49,816 bases of DNA from an uncultured Prevotellaceae bacterium (GTDB taxonomy: Bacteria > Bacteroidota > Bacteroidia > Bacteroidales > Bacteroidaceae). The stretch spans positions 1 to 49,816 of the forward strand of contig CAMWSK010000017.1 in NCBI GenBank assembly GCA_947176895.1, written 5' to 3'. Below the pieces are notes generated by a model. That model worked only from the letters and a program-made list of their open reading frames with translations, did not search any database and was not told where the DNA came from. The position numbers and the translations under genes are program-made. Shown here piece by piece: positions 1 to 9,152 of this stretch (positions within the stretch are counted from its first letter, which is position 1; each line of letters begins with the position of its first letter).

Positions 1-45
1 ATTTGCCGGTACTCATTCGGACGCTACGAGCGGTACTCTTTGACC
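1..45. repeat. Direct repeat CGGTACTC at the window edge
   Basis: CGGTACTC occurs at 7-14 and again at 31-38, inside the GC-rich stretch that codes for the odd C-terminus of the lipoprotein. It could be the edge of an inserted element running off the window. Two 8-base copies are weak evidence. Confidence 0.25.
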
Positions 46-423
46 GCTACCATCATCTAATAATGTATATAGATTGTTGTATTCGGATTTCATTGGAGAG
101 AAAACAAATATTATTTGCAATTTATCTGAAAAACGTTCTACTTTTTTCAAGTATTTATCCCAATCATGCATATTACTCACCGCACATGACATACATGATA
201 AAGAGTCCACATATACTATTAGTTTACATTTATCGTAACTAATTTTATCAGTATTGATTTCTAGATGTGTTCTATTTTCTGTCGGTGCTACATATTGCAG
301 AGATGTAGGAACTTGTATTTTCTTTCCTAACATCTGGCTGACATCCTTTTCTATAGATTTTTGTTTGCAGCCTCCCACAATAAATAGAAATACTAAACAT
401 ACAAACCAAATTGATGTTTTCAT
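13..423 (-). CDS. Small thioredoxin-like lipoprotein, possibly 3'-truncated
   Basis: The 136-residue product starts with a lipoprotein signal peptide (hydrophobic stretch 5-16, lipobox VGGC with Cys19), so it should be lipid-anchored and periplasm-facing. A Cys-Met-Ser-Cys motif at 77-80 follows a strand-like IVYVDS segment, as in thioredoxin-fold proteins; this part is inference from pattern only. It begins 3 bases after the stop of the beta-propeller lipoprotein, so the two form an operon, a pairing common in Bacteroides relatives. The last 12 residues are coded by noticeably GC-richer DNA than the AT-rich body, and the protein stops before the second half of a thioredoxin fold. The natural 3' end may have been replaced by other DNA. 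Function is not known. Confidence 0.6.
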   Translation of the reverse strand: MKTSIWFVCLVFLFIVGGCKQKSIEKDVSQMLGKKIQVPTSLQYVAPTENRTHLEINTDKISYDKCKLIVYVDSLSCMSCAVSNMHDWDKYLKKVERFSDKLQIIFVFSPMKSEYNNLYTLLDDGSGQRVPLVASE

Positions 424-426
424 GTT

Positions 427-1569
427 TTATTTAAGCTTATATTTTACAATGACGGGATTGTCCAGAGGCTCTATGGTTTCTCTGATATGCTTTAGCTCCG
501 CCTTATATTTATCTGCAAACACCTCTTTGTTCAATACATTGTCATATATGGAAATGAAGGTTTCTGCCGAATATATGTTGTAAACATAGCCATTATCAAC
601 ATGAAATGCAGATAGCCCCATCTTATAAGCTCCGTTGACTTTAAATCCCTGCGCCCGCTGTACAACAGCATTTGTCTCTAAATCAATAATCGCATATTGT
701 GTTTCTTTGGCAAACCGATACTTCGCAACCAGGTACCTCCCGGTGGAATATATCGCATCAAGTCCAAGGACATAACTTTCATCCAAACGTTTTGCAAGTA
801 TCTCGCGCAAATTTAAATGGTGATATTCTTTTGGAAATTCTTTATTCCCAAAATCGAGATAGGCTAATAGCGAAACGCTGTCATTCTTCACCTTATAAAC
901 GGAATTATCGGGCATTGCGCAAAACAAATAATAACCGTCCTGCTTGCACACCACATTATCAGAACTGATACCATAATCCATTGTAAATGGTATATGCTTC
1001 GCAACTAAATTTCCCTTGACATCAAGACAAAACACACGGAATTTCCCGGCGGAGCAATCACTGCAATTATTAAAAAGATAGATGTACCCGCCATTGACCG
1101 ATATGAAATTGGCCCAATATTTACTGATGTCTATATTGCCAATAAATTTCCCGTCACAAGAATAAATCTTAACGGCTTGCAGATTTTGATCCAGAATGAA
1201 AATACTGTCGTTGCTGATATCAAAATCCGTAATGTCCGTATATTCATTACGGGCATGGCCCACTTTCCTTATTATGTTTGTATTTCTGCCTAATGAATCA
1301 AACTGAAAGATTGCTTTCTCGTTCCGAGAGAATAAATACAGATATCCATTTTCCTCGCGCAATTTGTCCACATACTCTACCGGTATTTCGGATTCGCCCA
1401 AAACGACTACCGACGCATTGGCTGTATCAACAAAAGTTGACGCATCCTCAAATGGCAGATTGTCAGATGCTTCCAGTCTTATCTTCTTGTCATCAGCTAT
1501 TCTCACAGACTTTTCACACGACACAGCCAAGAAACCTGTAATCAGTATGTATATTGCTCTTTTCAGCAT
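427..1569 (-). CDS. Six-bladed beta-propeller lipoprotein
   Basis: The 380-residue protein has a lipoprotein signal (lipobox AVSC, Cys18) and a body of repeated short beta-rich units, for example YLYLFSRNEKAIFQFDSLG, DSIFILDQNLQAVKIYSCDG and GYIYLFNNCSDCSAGKFRVF. This is the pattern of the Bacteroidales six-bladed beta-propeller (BF3164-like) lipoproteins, which are 350-400 residues long. It should sit at the cell envelope; substrate or partner is unknown. It is the first gene of a two-gene operon with the thioredoxin-like lipoprotein 3 bases downstream. I looked upstream for an NVEALA-type small secreted peptide, a frequent neighbour, and found none. No clear TAnnTTTG promoter is visible just upstream. 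Confidence 0.75.
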   Translation of the reverse strand: MLKRAIYILITGFLAVSCEKSVRIADDKKIRLEASDNLPFEDASTFVDTANASVVVLGESEIPVEYVDKLREENGYLYLFSRNEKAIFQFDSLGRNTNIIRKVGHARNEYTDITDFDISNDSIFILDQNLQAVKIYSCDGKFIGNIDISKYWANFISVNGGYIYLFNNCSDCSAGKFRVFCLDVKGNLVAKHIPFTMDYGISSDNVVCKQDGYYLFCAMPDNSVYKVKNDSVSLLAYLDFGNKEFPKEYHHLNLREILAKRLDESYVLGLDAIYSTGRYLVAKYRFAKETQYAIIDLETNAVVQRAQGFKVNGAYKMGLSAFHVDNGYVYNIYSAETFISIYDNVLNKEVFADKYKAELKHIRETIEPLDNPVIVKYKLK

Positions 1570-1954
1570 CTTGATTGAAATAATTTGTTAATATTTTTCG
1601 TGATTCTTCCGGAGAATTATACGAGCGAATTTCGGCTTTTACATTTAAAGTTCCTGAGTAACAACATGTTGCACATACCCTTTGGCGGAATTAAATTAGT
1701 TAATGGTTAATGTCAAAAGACTTAAACATACCGTTGGTTTTGGCAATTTTGCAGTAAAACTGCTAATTACGAGCCATCGCATGCACAACCATTACACAAT
1801 ATTCGTTAATTTTTTCAAATTATGCAAGCGTTTCTCCCCAAATTTAGTCAATGAATATGCCAATATTTTCATCGGGCAAGGATTCCCCGTTTCTCTGACT
1901 TGGAGGATGTTACCCTTAATTTCATATCATACAACATCCCGTATGTCGAACACC
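1570..1954. other. Gene-free interval upstream of the lipoprotein pair
   Basis: I see no supportable gene here. The plus-strand frame at 1703-1987 has no recognisable domain. A minus-strand frame near 1580-1690 is open but has no start codon. A possible minus-strand TAAATTTG -7 element lies at 1839-1846 without a good -33 partner. Repeat array R1 begins at 1955. Confidence 0.4.
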
Positions 1955-2050
1955 GCGGCGAATGAAACAAAACATCACGGTGAATGAGGTAATACATGTT
2001 GATGTTTCTCAAAAACGTGTTCATGTTTAATAAAAAACATGTTCATGTAT
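1955..2050. repeat. Intergenic dyad array R1 (21-22 base period)
   Basis: A leader GCGGCGAATGAAACA (1955-1969) is followed by 16-base dyad units starting at 1970 (degenerate), 1992, 2013 and 2035. The three good units fit AAACAT-GTTS-ATGTTT with one or two changes each. The spacing is 22, 21 and 22 bases. The same leader-to-array distance (15 bases) occurs at R2. The array lies between the lipoprotein operon and the terminator of the OmpA-like gene. Confidence 0.8.
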
Positions 2051-2085
2051 TTCTTGTTCATCAACACAGCAAAAAACAAACGAGA

Positions 2086-2120
2086 AAAGCCGCACTGCCC
2101 GACAAGGGCGGTGCGGCTTT
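2086..2120 (-). terminator. Rho-independent terminator of the OmpA-like gene
   Basis: Two 15-base arms (2086-2100 and 2106-2120) pair with one G-T wobble around a 5-base loop. On the minus strand the stem is followed by TTTT. It lies 24 bases past the stop of the OmpA-like gene and is GC-rich, as expected of an intrinsic terminator. Confidence 0.85.
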
Positions 2121-2143
2121 AAAACCTGCTATGTTTTTCTGAC

Positions 2144-3310
2144 TTAGTTCACGCGATAACGAACCTCCTTGGTGCGGAACTTCTTAACGGTCTTGGGGTC
2201 CTTGTCGGTATAAACGCCATGCCCCTTGATGATGCACACACGGTTCTTCTCATTATTGGCAAAAGGCTGCTCGGTGTCACCCTTCCACTCTACGGACTTG
2301 ATGGTCGAGGCATCCACACCACGCTCGATGAGAGCTTTCTTGGTTGCCTTGGCACGCTTCTCGCTAAGAGCCATATTGAACTTGGCATTACCGGTCTCCT
2401 TATCAGAGTAGCCCACGATAGTGATTTCACCATTCTTCACACCCTTCAGGAACTCGGCCACGGCATCCAACTGGGCATTGAAGTCACCGCGAACGCTGTC
2501 GCTGGCCAAGGTAAAGAAGATTTCCTTATTGATGGCGCGGTCACGGGTAACGATGTCGTATTCGGTGTCATCATACCAAGTGGTGTCGATGCGGGTTGCC
2601 CACTGCTCTGCAGGCGCAACCTCCACGGGAACGGGAACAGCTTTAACCTTACGCTTGCCACCCCACTTGTAATTCACACCGATCATACCGGTCAACTGCC
2701 AATCCATGCGATTGTTGTCCAAGCCGTTCCACTTGTCGGTGTAGGCATTGCCGTCAACCTCAAGATTCATGCTCCAGTGATCAGAGATATGGAAATCGAA
2801 GATGGCACCCACACGTGTGTCAAACACAACGCAGTTGCCCTTGTCCCATGTGGGGGTCATGTTCACGGCTCCCAAGGTCTTTGCCATGTCAGCTCTGTTC
2901 CAGGCATTGGTAACACCGATACCACCTACCAGGGCAAAGTCGAACACACGGTTCAAAGAAGGCTTGACCAACTGAGAGATATTGAACAACACATCGGCAT
3001 TCGTGCTGACGTAGTTGAACTTGAAGATATGGTCGCTGTTGCCGGCAAAATAATAGTATCCCGCACGGGCCTCACCACCCTGCACGCTCAAACGTGCTCC
3101 GATGCCGGGGATGAAATAACGGCCCAACTGCACACCACCCATGGGAGATATCAACTTGCACTTGTCAACATTGGAAAATGTCATGTTGGCACCGCCTTGA
3201 ATACCTACCCAGTTGTAAGAAAAATCCTCGTCCGTCTCCTCTTTCTGAGCAAAGACATTACTCAGAGAACCCACAGCCAACAAGGCTGCCAATGCGTAGA
3301 TTTTTTTCAT
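2144..3310 (-). CDS. OmpA family outer membrane protein
   Basis: The 388-residue protein has a Sec signal peptide (1-21, cleavage after NVFA), a beta-barrel-like region to about residue 215 rich in alternating aromatic strands, and an OmpA C-terminal peptidoglycan-binding domain from about 255 to 375 (VGYSDKETGN, NMALSEKRAKATKKALIERGV, then NRVCI). This is the usual Bacteroidales major OmpA-like porin layout: the barrel sits in the outer membrane and the periplasmic domain holds peptidoglycan. It is transcribed alone, with its own promoter and a strong terminator. The ATG at 3310 places the signal peptide at the N-terminus. Confidence 0.9.
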   Translation of the reverse strand: MKKIYALAALLAVGSLSNVFAQKEETDEDFSYNWVGIQGGANMTFSNVDKCKLISPMGGVQLGRYFIPGIGARLSVQGGEARAGYYYFAGNSDHIFKFNYVSTNADVLFNISQLVKPSLNRVFDFALVGGIGVTNAWNRADMAKTLGAVNMTPTWDKGNCVVFDTRVGAIFDFHISDHWSMNLEVDGNAYTDKWNGLDNNRMDWQLTGMIGVNYKWGGKRKVKAVPVPVEVAPAEQWATRIDTTWYDDTEYDIVTRDRAINKEIFFTLASDSVRGDFNAQLDAVAEFLKGVKNGEITIVGYSDKETGNAKFNMALSEKRAKATKKALIERGVDASTIKSVEWKGDTEQPFANNEKNRVCIIKGHGVYTDKDPKTVKKFRTKEVRYRVN

Positions 3311-3349
3311 TCTGTTAATATTATATTATTCAACATTATATATTTGACG

Positions 3350-3379
3350 CAAAAGTAAGATTTTTTTACTTAACAGCAA
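3350..3379 (-). promoter_or_regulatory. Bacteroidota-type promoter of the OmpA-like gene
   Basis: On the minus strand TTG (3379-3377), 19 bases, then TACTTTTG (3357-3350) match the -33/-7 consensus of the Bacteroidota primary sigma factor. The -7 element is 40 bases from the start codon. Confidence 0.65.
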
Positions 3380-3430
3380 TCCTTTTGTCTATATTTTTAA
3401 CCATACATCCCACAAAAAGTAACCGAAAAT

Positions 3431-4696
3431 CTACGAATGGTCTGCAACATGAGCAAATGCCGTGACCAGGAATGTAACGATACACATGAACATCACTATA
3501 GTAAAAAATGCCGTATAGCCCACACTATCGCTTATCCATCCGCTGATCATGCCGGGAATCACGCTACCACCCAACAACTGACCGGCCGTGCATATCGAGA
3601 AAATAGCTGTCGAACGCCGGCCACGCGCAAAGTTGAGAAGAAAGATGGTGTAGGCCGCAAAGCCCAAACCGTAGCCCATCTGCTCAAAGAAAACGCTCAC
3701 ACCGACCCACGTAAGTCCCACGGCAGGATGAAGGCTGAGCAAAAGATAGACCACATCAGGCACCGTGAAACACAGCACCAAAGGCCAGATGCAACGGCGC
3801 AAGCCGTACCTGGCCACCAAAAAGCCTCCGAGGATTCCGCCCAGAAGCAGACCGATAACACCAAGCGTACCGTTCACAAAACCCAGTTGGACATTGTCCA
3901 TCCCCAATCCACCCACAGCCGGATCCGCTTTCATAAAGAGAGGTACCATCTTGGTGAGCAGACCCTCGGGCAGACGAAACAGCAAGATGAAGGCAATGGC
4001 AGACCACAGATGGGGCTTACGGAAGAGTTCCAGAAGCGTTTGCCAAAGTTCATTCATCTGCTCCTTAAATTTCAAGTTGTTGTGGTTGCTTTGCTCCATA
4101 TCGGGAAGAGTACGCGTGTGCACCACAGCCAACAGAAACATGAACACCGACAAGACAAGGAAGACGACTCCCCATGCCGAGACTGAACCGAGAGCGGGGA
4201 TATTCCCCCACCCCTTGCCAAGCACGCCCGCCAACGCAACCAGACCTCCCTGACCGGCAATCATCCCTACGCGATAAAACGTGTTTCGGATACCGACGAA
4301 GGCACTTTGCTCTTGCTCATTTAAGGCGATGATATAAAAACCATCAGCCGAAATATCATGAGTGGCACTGCTAAAAGCTATAAGCATGAACAGGGCCAAA
4401 GAAATCTGAAGCCAAAAATCCACGTGCAAGGCAAAGGCCACCAACGCCAAAGCTGTACCCGTCACAAACTGCATCGTGAGAATCCACCAACGTTTGGTAC
4501 GAAGATTATCCACCACCGTGCACCAAACAGGCTTAATCACCCAAGGCATGCTGAGCCAGCCGGTATAGAGAGTGATTTGTGAATCGGAAAGTCCGAAATC
4601 CTTGTACATCACCAAGGCGATAAGCATCACCGCTGTATATGGCAAAGCTTCGGCTAAATAGAGAGAGGGAACCCAAGTGGACGGTGTGTGTCTCAT
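3431..4696 (-). CDS. AmpG-like MFS transporter
   Basis: A 421-residue inner-membrane protein with about twelve hydrophobic segments. The opening STWVPSLYLAEALPYTAVML and the early GLSDSQITLYTGWLSMPWVIKPVW are characteristic of the AmpG/PAT branch of the major facilitator superfamily, whose known members import muropeptides or related cell-wall turnover products. Substrate here is inferred from family only. An upstream in-frame ATG at 4738 would add 14 hydrophobic residues; the start at 4696 matches the family N-terminus. It lies 84 bases downstream of proS on the same strand and may be co-transcribed. Confidence 0.75.
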   Translation of the reverse strand: MRHTPSTWVPSLYLAEALPYTAVMLIALVMYKDFGLSDSQITLYTGWLSMPWVIKPVWCTVVDNLRTKRWWILTMQFVTGTALALVAFALHVDFWLQISLALFMLIAFSSATHDISADGFYIIALNEQEQSAFVGIRNTFYRVGMIAGQGGLVALAGVLGKGWGNIPALGSVSAWGVVFLVLSVFMFLLAVVHTRTLPDMEQSNHNNLKFKEQMNELWQTLLELFRKPHLWSAIAFILLFRLPEGLLTKMVPLFMKADPAVGGLGMDNVQLGFVNGTLGVIGLLLGGILGGFLVARYGLRRCIWPLVLCFTVPDVVYLLLSLHPAVGLTWVGVSVFFEQMGYGLGFAAYTIFLLNFARGRRSTAIFSICTAGQLLGGSVIPGMISGWISDSVGYTAFFTIVMFMCIVTFLVTAFAHVADHS

Positions 4697-4780
4697 AAAA
4701 AGGATTTTAAACAAAAAAATGAGTAGGATTAAGAACAAACTCTTATTTGTCCTTAACCGCTACTCCTGAAAAAAATCAAA

Positions 4781-6259
4781 TCAATAACTGCGAGCTATGA
4801 GCACACGGGCCACCGCAGGCTTGCCACTCACCATATCCACGCCGGGCGTCTGCTCCACATCGAAGGGCACGCAACGAATGGTGGCCTGGGTATCCTCCTT
4901 GATCTTTGCCTCGGTTTCGGCAGTACCATCCCAATGGCAAAGGAAGAAGCCGCCGTTCTGCACACGCTTCTTGAAGTCTTCGTAATCGTCACATTCGTAG
5001 ATGCGGGCATCACGATAGTCCTTCGCCTTCTTGAAGATGTTGGCCTGGATTTCGTCAAGCAGCTGCTTGATGTGTTCTGCGATGCCCTCCAGAGGCATAT
5101 TTTCCTTCTCCAAGGTGTCGCGGCGCATCACTTCTACCACACCGTTTTCCAAATCGCGGGCACCAATAACCACACGCACAGGCACACCTTTCAACTCGTA
5201 GTCAGCAAATTTAAAGCCGGGGCGTTTGTTGTCCGCATTATCATACTTCACGCTAATACCCAAAGCTTTCAACTTTTTCGACAGCTCATTGGCCTTCTCG
5301 TCTATCATAGCCATCTGGCTTTCCTTGGCAATAGGAATAATAACCACCTGGATGGGAGCTAATGCGGGAGGCAATACCAAGCCATTGTCGTCGCTGTGGG
5401 TCATGATAAGCGCACCCATCAAGCGGGTGCTGACACCCCAACTGGTCGCCCAAGCATATTCAGGCTTGTTCTCCTTGTTAAGGAATTGCACATCAAAGGC
5501 CTTACCGAAATTCTGACCCAGGAAGTGACTGGTGCCACTTTGCAGAGCCTTACCGTCCTGCATCATCGCCTCGATGGTGTAAGTATCCAGCGCTCCTGCA
5601 AAGCGTTCGGTCTCGCTCTTCACTCCCTGCACCACAGGCACAGCCATATACTTCTCGGCAAAATTGGCATAAACCTTGAGCATCTGCTGTGCGCGGGCCT
5701 CGGCTTCCTCACGGGTCGCGTGGGCCGTGTGGCCCTCCTGCCAAAGAAATTCGCTGGTGCGCAGGAACAGGCGGGTGCGCATCTCCCAACGCATCACGTT
5801 GCACCACTGGTTCACCAGCAGAGGCAAGTCGCGGTAAGAATGTATCCAATTGCGGAACGTGTTCCAAATGATGGTCTCGCTGGTGGGACGGATGATAAGC
5901 TCTTCCTCCAGACGTGCGGCAGGATCCACCACCACGCCGCTCTTGTCTTCCTTAGACTTCAGGCGATAGTGTGTGACCACGGCACACTCTTTGGCAAACC
6001 CCTCCACATGCTCGGCTTCCTTGCTCAAGAAACTTTTGGGAATAAGCAGGGGAAAGTAGGCATTCTGCACTCCTGTCTCTTTAAACATATCATCAAGGAT
6101 GCGCTGCATCTTCTCCCAAATGGCATAGCCATAAGGCTTAATCACCATGCAACCGCGCACATCGCTCTGCTCGGCCAAATCGGCCTTTACAACCAATTCG
6201 TTGTACCATTTGGAGTAGTCCTCGCTTCTTTTAGTCAAAAAGCTCAATTCTTTTGCCAT
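4781..6259 (-). CDS. proS: Prolyl-tRNA synthetase
   Basis: The 492-residue protein charges tRNA-Pro with proline. It is the short, archaeal/eukaryotic-like (ProS type 3) form without the editing insertion: it begins [20 protein letters not shown], has class II motif 2 in [14 protein letters not shown], a [16 protein letters not shown] segment near motif 3, and ends [10 protein letters not shown] with the C-terminal Tyr typical of this type. Length is normal. A divergent gene starts 162 bases away, and a TACTTTTG -7 element on the minus strand at 6321-6314 fits its promoter. A tRNA-Pro(TGG) gene lies elsewhere in the window at 21.4 kb but is not linked. Confidence 0.95.
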   Translation of the reverse strand: MAKELSFLTKRSEDYSKWYNELVVKADLAEQSDVRGCMVIKPYGYAIWEKMQRILDDMFKETGVQNAYFPLLIPKSFLSKEAEHVEGFAKECAVVTHYRLKSKEDKSGVVVDPAARLEEELIIRPTSETIIWNTFRNWIHSYRDLPLLVNQWCNVMRWEMRTRLFLRTSEFLWQEGHTAHATREEAEARAQQMLKVYANFAEKYMAVPVVQGVKSETERFAGALDTYTIEAMMQDGKALQSGTSHFLGQNFGKAFDVQFLNKENKPEYAWATSWGVSTRLMGALIMTHSDDNGLVLPPALAPIQVVIIPIAKESQMAMIDEKANELSKKLKALGISVKYDNADNKRPGFKFADYELKGVPVRVVIGARDLENGVVEVMRRDTLEKENMPLEGIAEHIKQLLDEIQANIFKKAKDYRDARIYECDDYEDFKKRVQNGGFFLCHWDGTAETEAKIKEDTQATIRCVPFDVEQTPGVDMVSGKPAVARVLIARSY

Positions 6260-6313
6260 ATACCAAAATATAATGTTTTTACTTGCAACGATGAATGAAT
6301 CAATTTATCAATG

Positions 6314-6321
6314 CAAAAGTA
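6314..6321 (-). promoter_or_regulatory. -7 element of proS
   Basis: TACTTTTG on the minus strand, 55 bases from the proS start codon. No clear -33 TTG is seen at the right distance. Confidence 0.45.
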
Positions 6322-6366
6322 CATAAAAAAACATTAGTGCACGCTATGCCTTTTAAAAAATATCGC

Positions 6367-6374
6367 TATCTTTG
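6367..6374 (+). promoter_or_regulatory. -7 element of the glycine-zipper lipoprotein gene
   Basis: TATCTTTG followed by C, 47 bases upstream of the ATG at 6422. The region about 20 bases upstream lacks a clear TTG. It is divergent from the proS promoter. Confidence 0.5.
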
Positions 6375-6421
6375 CAATGCAAAAATCAGATAGTCTGACG
6401 ATATAACAAAAGCTGTATAAC

Positions 6422-7144
6422 ATGAAAAAAATGAGATTGACCTGTATTGCCCTTTGTGGTGCAATGCTATTTTCCGGTTGTAATATGACCGACAAGCAGA
6501 AAGGAGCCCTCATCGGCACTACGGCAGGAGGAGCAGCCGGCACCGGACTGGGTGCAGCCATCGGTGCGTTGATCGGTGGAAGAAGCGGTGCCAAACTGGG
6601 TTCTGCCATCGGTGCTGGCGTAGGCGTTGCCGCAGGTGCCACAGCCGGCACGCTCATCGGTAAGAAGATGGACAAGGCGAAAGCTGCCGCCGCTGCCGTG
6701 AACAATGCCACAGCAGAATCATATACCGATGCCAACGGACTGCAAGGCGTAAAGGTGACCTTCGACAACGGCATACTTTTCAACGTAGGCAAATCCACCC
6801 TCACGGCCAATGCCATGAAGTCCTTGAGCAACTTTGCCAACAACGTACTGAAAGTTTACACCGATGTCAATATAAACGTTTATGGCTTTGCCAGCAGTGA
6901 CGGTTCTGACGCTCTGAACCTGAACCTTAGCAAGCAACGTGCCCTGGCCGTGACCAATTATTTGAAGAGCCAAGGCGTTGCCCCCTCTCAGATTGTTGTT
7001 ACCGACGGTTTTGGCGAGGATGTCAACTACCTCGTATACAACGCCGATGGCAGCGAGAACGTAAAAGCCAGCCGTCGCGTTGAAATTTACATGTACGCCA
7101 GCGAGGAAATGATTGAGGCTGCCAACGCCGGCACTCTGCAGTAA
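6422..7144 (+). CDS. Glycine-zipper OmpA-family lipoprotein
   Basis: The 240-residue protein carries a lipoprotein signal (lipobox FSGC, Cys20), a glycine-zipper region at about 28-82 (repeated GxxxG such as GAAIGALIGG and GSAIGAGVGVAAGA), and an OmpA C-terminal domain from about 110 to 230 (VYGFASSDGSDALNLNLSKQ, then SRRVEIYM). It resembles YiaD/Pal-like envelope proteins: the lipid tail and zipper sit in the membrane and the OmpA fold binds peptidoglycan. The next gene starts 6 bases after the stop, so they are probably co-transcribed. Confidence 0.85.
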   Translation: MKKMRLTCIALCGAMLFSGCNMTDKQKGALIGTTAGGAAGTGLGAAIGALIGGRSGAKLGSAIGAGVGVAAGATAGTLIGKKMDKAKAAAAAVNNATAESYTDANGLQGVKVTFDNGILFNVGKSTLTANAMKSLSNFANNVLKVYTDVNINVYGFASSDGSDALNLNLSKQRALAVTNYLKSQGVAPSQIVVTDGFGEDVNYLVYNADGSENVKASRRVEIYMYASEEMIEAANAGTLQ

Positions 7145-7150
7145 TCATAG

Positions 7151-8452
7151 ATGTTTCCCCTACACACATATATCACAAAGGATTGGACTACATTCGTTGG
7201 TTCAATCCTTTGTTTCTTTTTATCTTCACTTTCAGCAAAAGCGCAACAGACGATTGTCTTCGACACGGAAAACATCCGCTCCGCACAACTGATTGTGGAT
7301 GACGACCCACTGCTTCCCCCTGTCGTTCAATTGGGAAATCAGAAACAACTGCAACTGCACTTCGACTACATGTCCCACGAGCCCCAGCGTCTGGTCTACC
7401 ACATCAGCCACTGCAACTATAAATGGGAAAAAGGAGAAGAGGAGAGTGTTTTTGAAAGCGACTATATAAGCGGACTCAACGGTCAAGTGATAGAAGACTA
7501 TGAGACAAGTTTCAACACCACACAAAACTACACACATTACCGTTTCTGCATCCCGACCGATGAACTGAGAATATTGATTTCGGGAAACTACCGCATCGAA
7601 ATCTTCCAGGAAAGCGACTACGATGGCGGACAAGCCGATGCCCCTCTGCTGAGAGCCGAGTTCTGTGTGCTGGAACCGTTGATGGGAATAAACGCTCAGG
7701 TGACATCCAACACGGACATCGACTTTAACCAATCCCACCAACAGGTTTCCTATTCGGTGAGCTATGGCACCCAGCGCGTGGTCAACCCGTCACAGGAACT
7801 TCACACCGTTGTTCTTCAGAACCGACGTTATGACAACGCAGTCATCGATCTTCAGCCCAACCAGCAAACAGCCTCCGGTATTGCCTTCTCCCATCGCAAG
7901 GAACTCATCTTTCCGGCCGGGAATGAGTTCCATAAATTTGAGACCACCGACATGAAGCGCCCGACATTAGGCATCGACAACCTTCGTTGGTATGATCCAT
8001 ACTACCATGCTACCTTGTTTACAGACAAACGCCAACACAACTACACCTATGACCAAGACCAAAACGGTTGTTTCGTTCTGCGCAACACGGAATGGGATGA
8101 TGCGCAAATCACATCGGAATACATCTGGGTGCACTTCTCTTTAAGTTGCGAGGAACCTCTTCCCGGCGGCCCCGTTTACATCTGCGGATTATGGGCCAAC
8201 GGCTCATGGGACGAGAGCCTGCGCATGGAATACGACCCCGACACGCACGAATATCAAGGGAAGGCTTTCCTCAAACAGGGTTACTATAACTACCAATATC
8301 GCCAGCCCGATGCCCAAGGACGGGGACGAACCATCTTGACCGAAGGCGATTTCTACGAAACCGAGAACGAATACACCATACTTGTATATCATCGCCCACA
8401 GGGAGCACGCTACGATAAACTTGTCGGCTTCAGAACATTGAAAATCAAATAA
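7151..8452 (+). CDS. Type IX secretion plug-like protein (DUF5103)
   Basis: The 433-residue protein begins with a signal peptide (hydrophobic core near 17-28, cleavage near SAKA/QQ). The start of the mature part (IVFDTENIRSAQLIVDDDPLLPPVVQLG, with QLQLHFDYM and YHISHCNYKWE soon after) matches what I know of the DUF5103 family, whose first domain is named for the T9SS plug protein seen bound to the SprA translocon in Flavobacterium. The second half (VYICGLWANGSWDESLRMEY) resembles an Ig/CBM48-like fold. No other T9SS gene is in the window, so an actual secretion role is inference. It follows the OmpA-like lipoprotein by 6 bases. Confidence 0.7.
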   Translation: MFPLHTYITKDWTTFVGSILCFFLSSLSAKAQQTIVFDTENIRSAQLIVDDDPLLPPVVQLGNQKQLQLHFDYMSHEPQRLVYHISHCNYKWEKGEEESVFESDYISGLNGQVIEDYETSFNTTQNYTHYRFCIPTDELRILISGNYRIEIFQESDYDGGQADAPLLRAEFCVLEPLMGINAQVTSNTDIDFNQSHQQVSYSVSYGTQRVVNPSQELHTVVLQNRRYDNAVIDLQPNQQTASGIAFSHRKELIFPAGNEFHKFETTDMKRPTLGIDNLRWYDPYYHATLFTDKRQHNYTYDQDQNGCFVLRNTEWDDAQITSEYIWVHFSLSCEEPLPGGPVYICGLWANGSWDESLRMEYDPDTHEYQGKAFLKQGYYNYQYRQPDAQGRGRTILTEGDFYETENEYTILVYHRPQGARYDKLVGFRTLKIK

Positions 8453-8474
8453 TCCATTATCACATAACGCTTAC

Positions 8475-9131
8475 ATGTACACTATAGTCAATCTGCTTGA
8501 AAACATGGGACAAGCCCTTCGCATCCCGACATCTTTTGTGGTGATCGAGTTTATCGGAACCTTTGCTTTCGCCCTATCAGGCATCCGCCTGGCCTCAGCC
8601 AAACAATTTGACGTTTTCGGCGCATGGATCGTCGGCATGGCCACAGCTATCGGGGGAGGCACGCTTCGCGACCTGATGCTCGGCCTACGGCCTTTTTGGA
8701 TGACCAATTCCAGCTACTTTATTTGCTGTGCCGTGGCCGTGTTATGGGTGATGTTGTTTCGGAAGTATATGGTGCGCCAGAATAACGCATGGTTCATTTT
8801 CGACACCATCGGTTTGGCGCTTTTCAACGTCATTGGAATAGAAAAAACACTTAATCTGGGCCTTCCCGCATGGACCGCCATCACCATGGGTGGAGTGACA
8901 GGCGCCGGCGGCGGCATCATACGCGACGTTCTCATCAACGAAGTGCCCCTGATCTTCCGAAAGGAAATCTATGCCATGGCCTGCGTGGCAGGCGGATTGA
9001 TTTATGTGGCCGGCGGAGAATTGGGAATGGGACCCAATGCCAACGCTTTTCTTTCAAGCCTCACCGTAATTATCATCAGAATATTGGCCGTAAAGCACCA
9101 TTGGCACTTGCCCGTGGTCAAGGGAGAGTAA
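8475..9131 (+). CDS. TRIC-type (UPF0126) cation channel family membrane protein
   Basis: The 218-residue protein has about seven hydrophobic segments arranged as two similar halves. GIRLASAKQFDVFGAWIVGMATAIGGGTLRDL in the first half is echoed by TMGGVTGAGGGIIRDVLINE in the second. This duplicated GGGxxRD pattern is the hallmark of the bacterial TRIC (YicG/YadS, formerly UPF0126) family, which forms monovalent cation channels in structurally studied members. Physiological role in bacteria is unclear. It lies 22 bases after the plug-like gene and is convergent with the pqqD-like gene. Confidence 0.85.
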   Translation: MYTIVNLLENMGQALRIPTSFVVIEFIGTFAFALSGIRLASAKQFDVFGAWIVGMATAIGGGTLRDLMLGLRPFWMTNSSYFICCAVAVLWVMLFRKYMVRQNNAWFIFDTIGLALFNVIGIEKTLNLGLPAWTAITMGGVTGAGGGIIRDVLINEVPLIFRKEIYAMACVAGGLIYVAGGELGMGPNANAFLSSLTVIIIRILAVKHHWHLPVVKGE

Positions 9132-9152
9132 TGGGAGAAAATCCCGGTTGTC

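Noticed and set aside
1703..1987. 94-residue plus-strand frame
   Set aside because: No domain; its end runs into the leader and first unit of array R1.
1955..2050. Periodic dyad arrays as CRISPR
   Set aside because: The units are 16 bases with only 5-6 bases between them, units vary, and no cas genes are near.
2219..3358. 379-residue plus-strand frame
   Set aside because: Antisense to the well-supported OmpA-like gene, with no domain.
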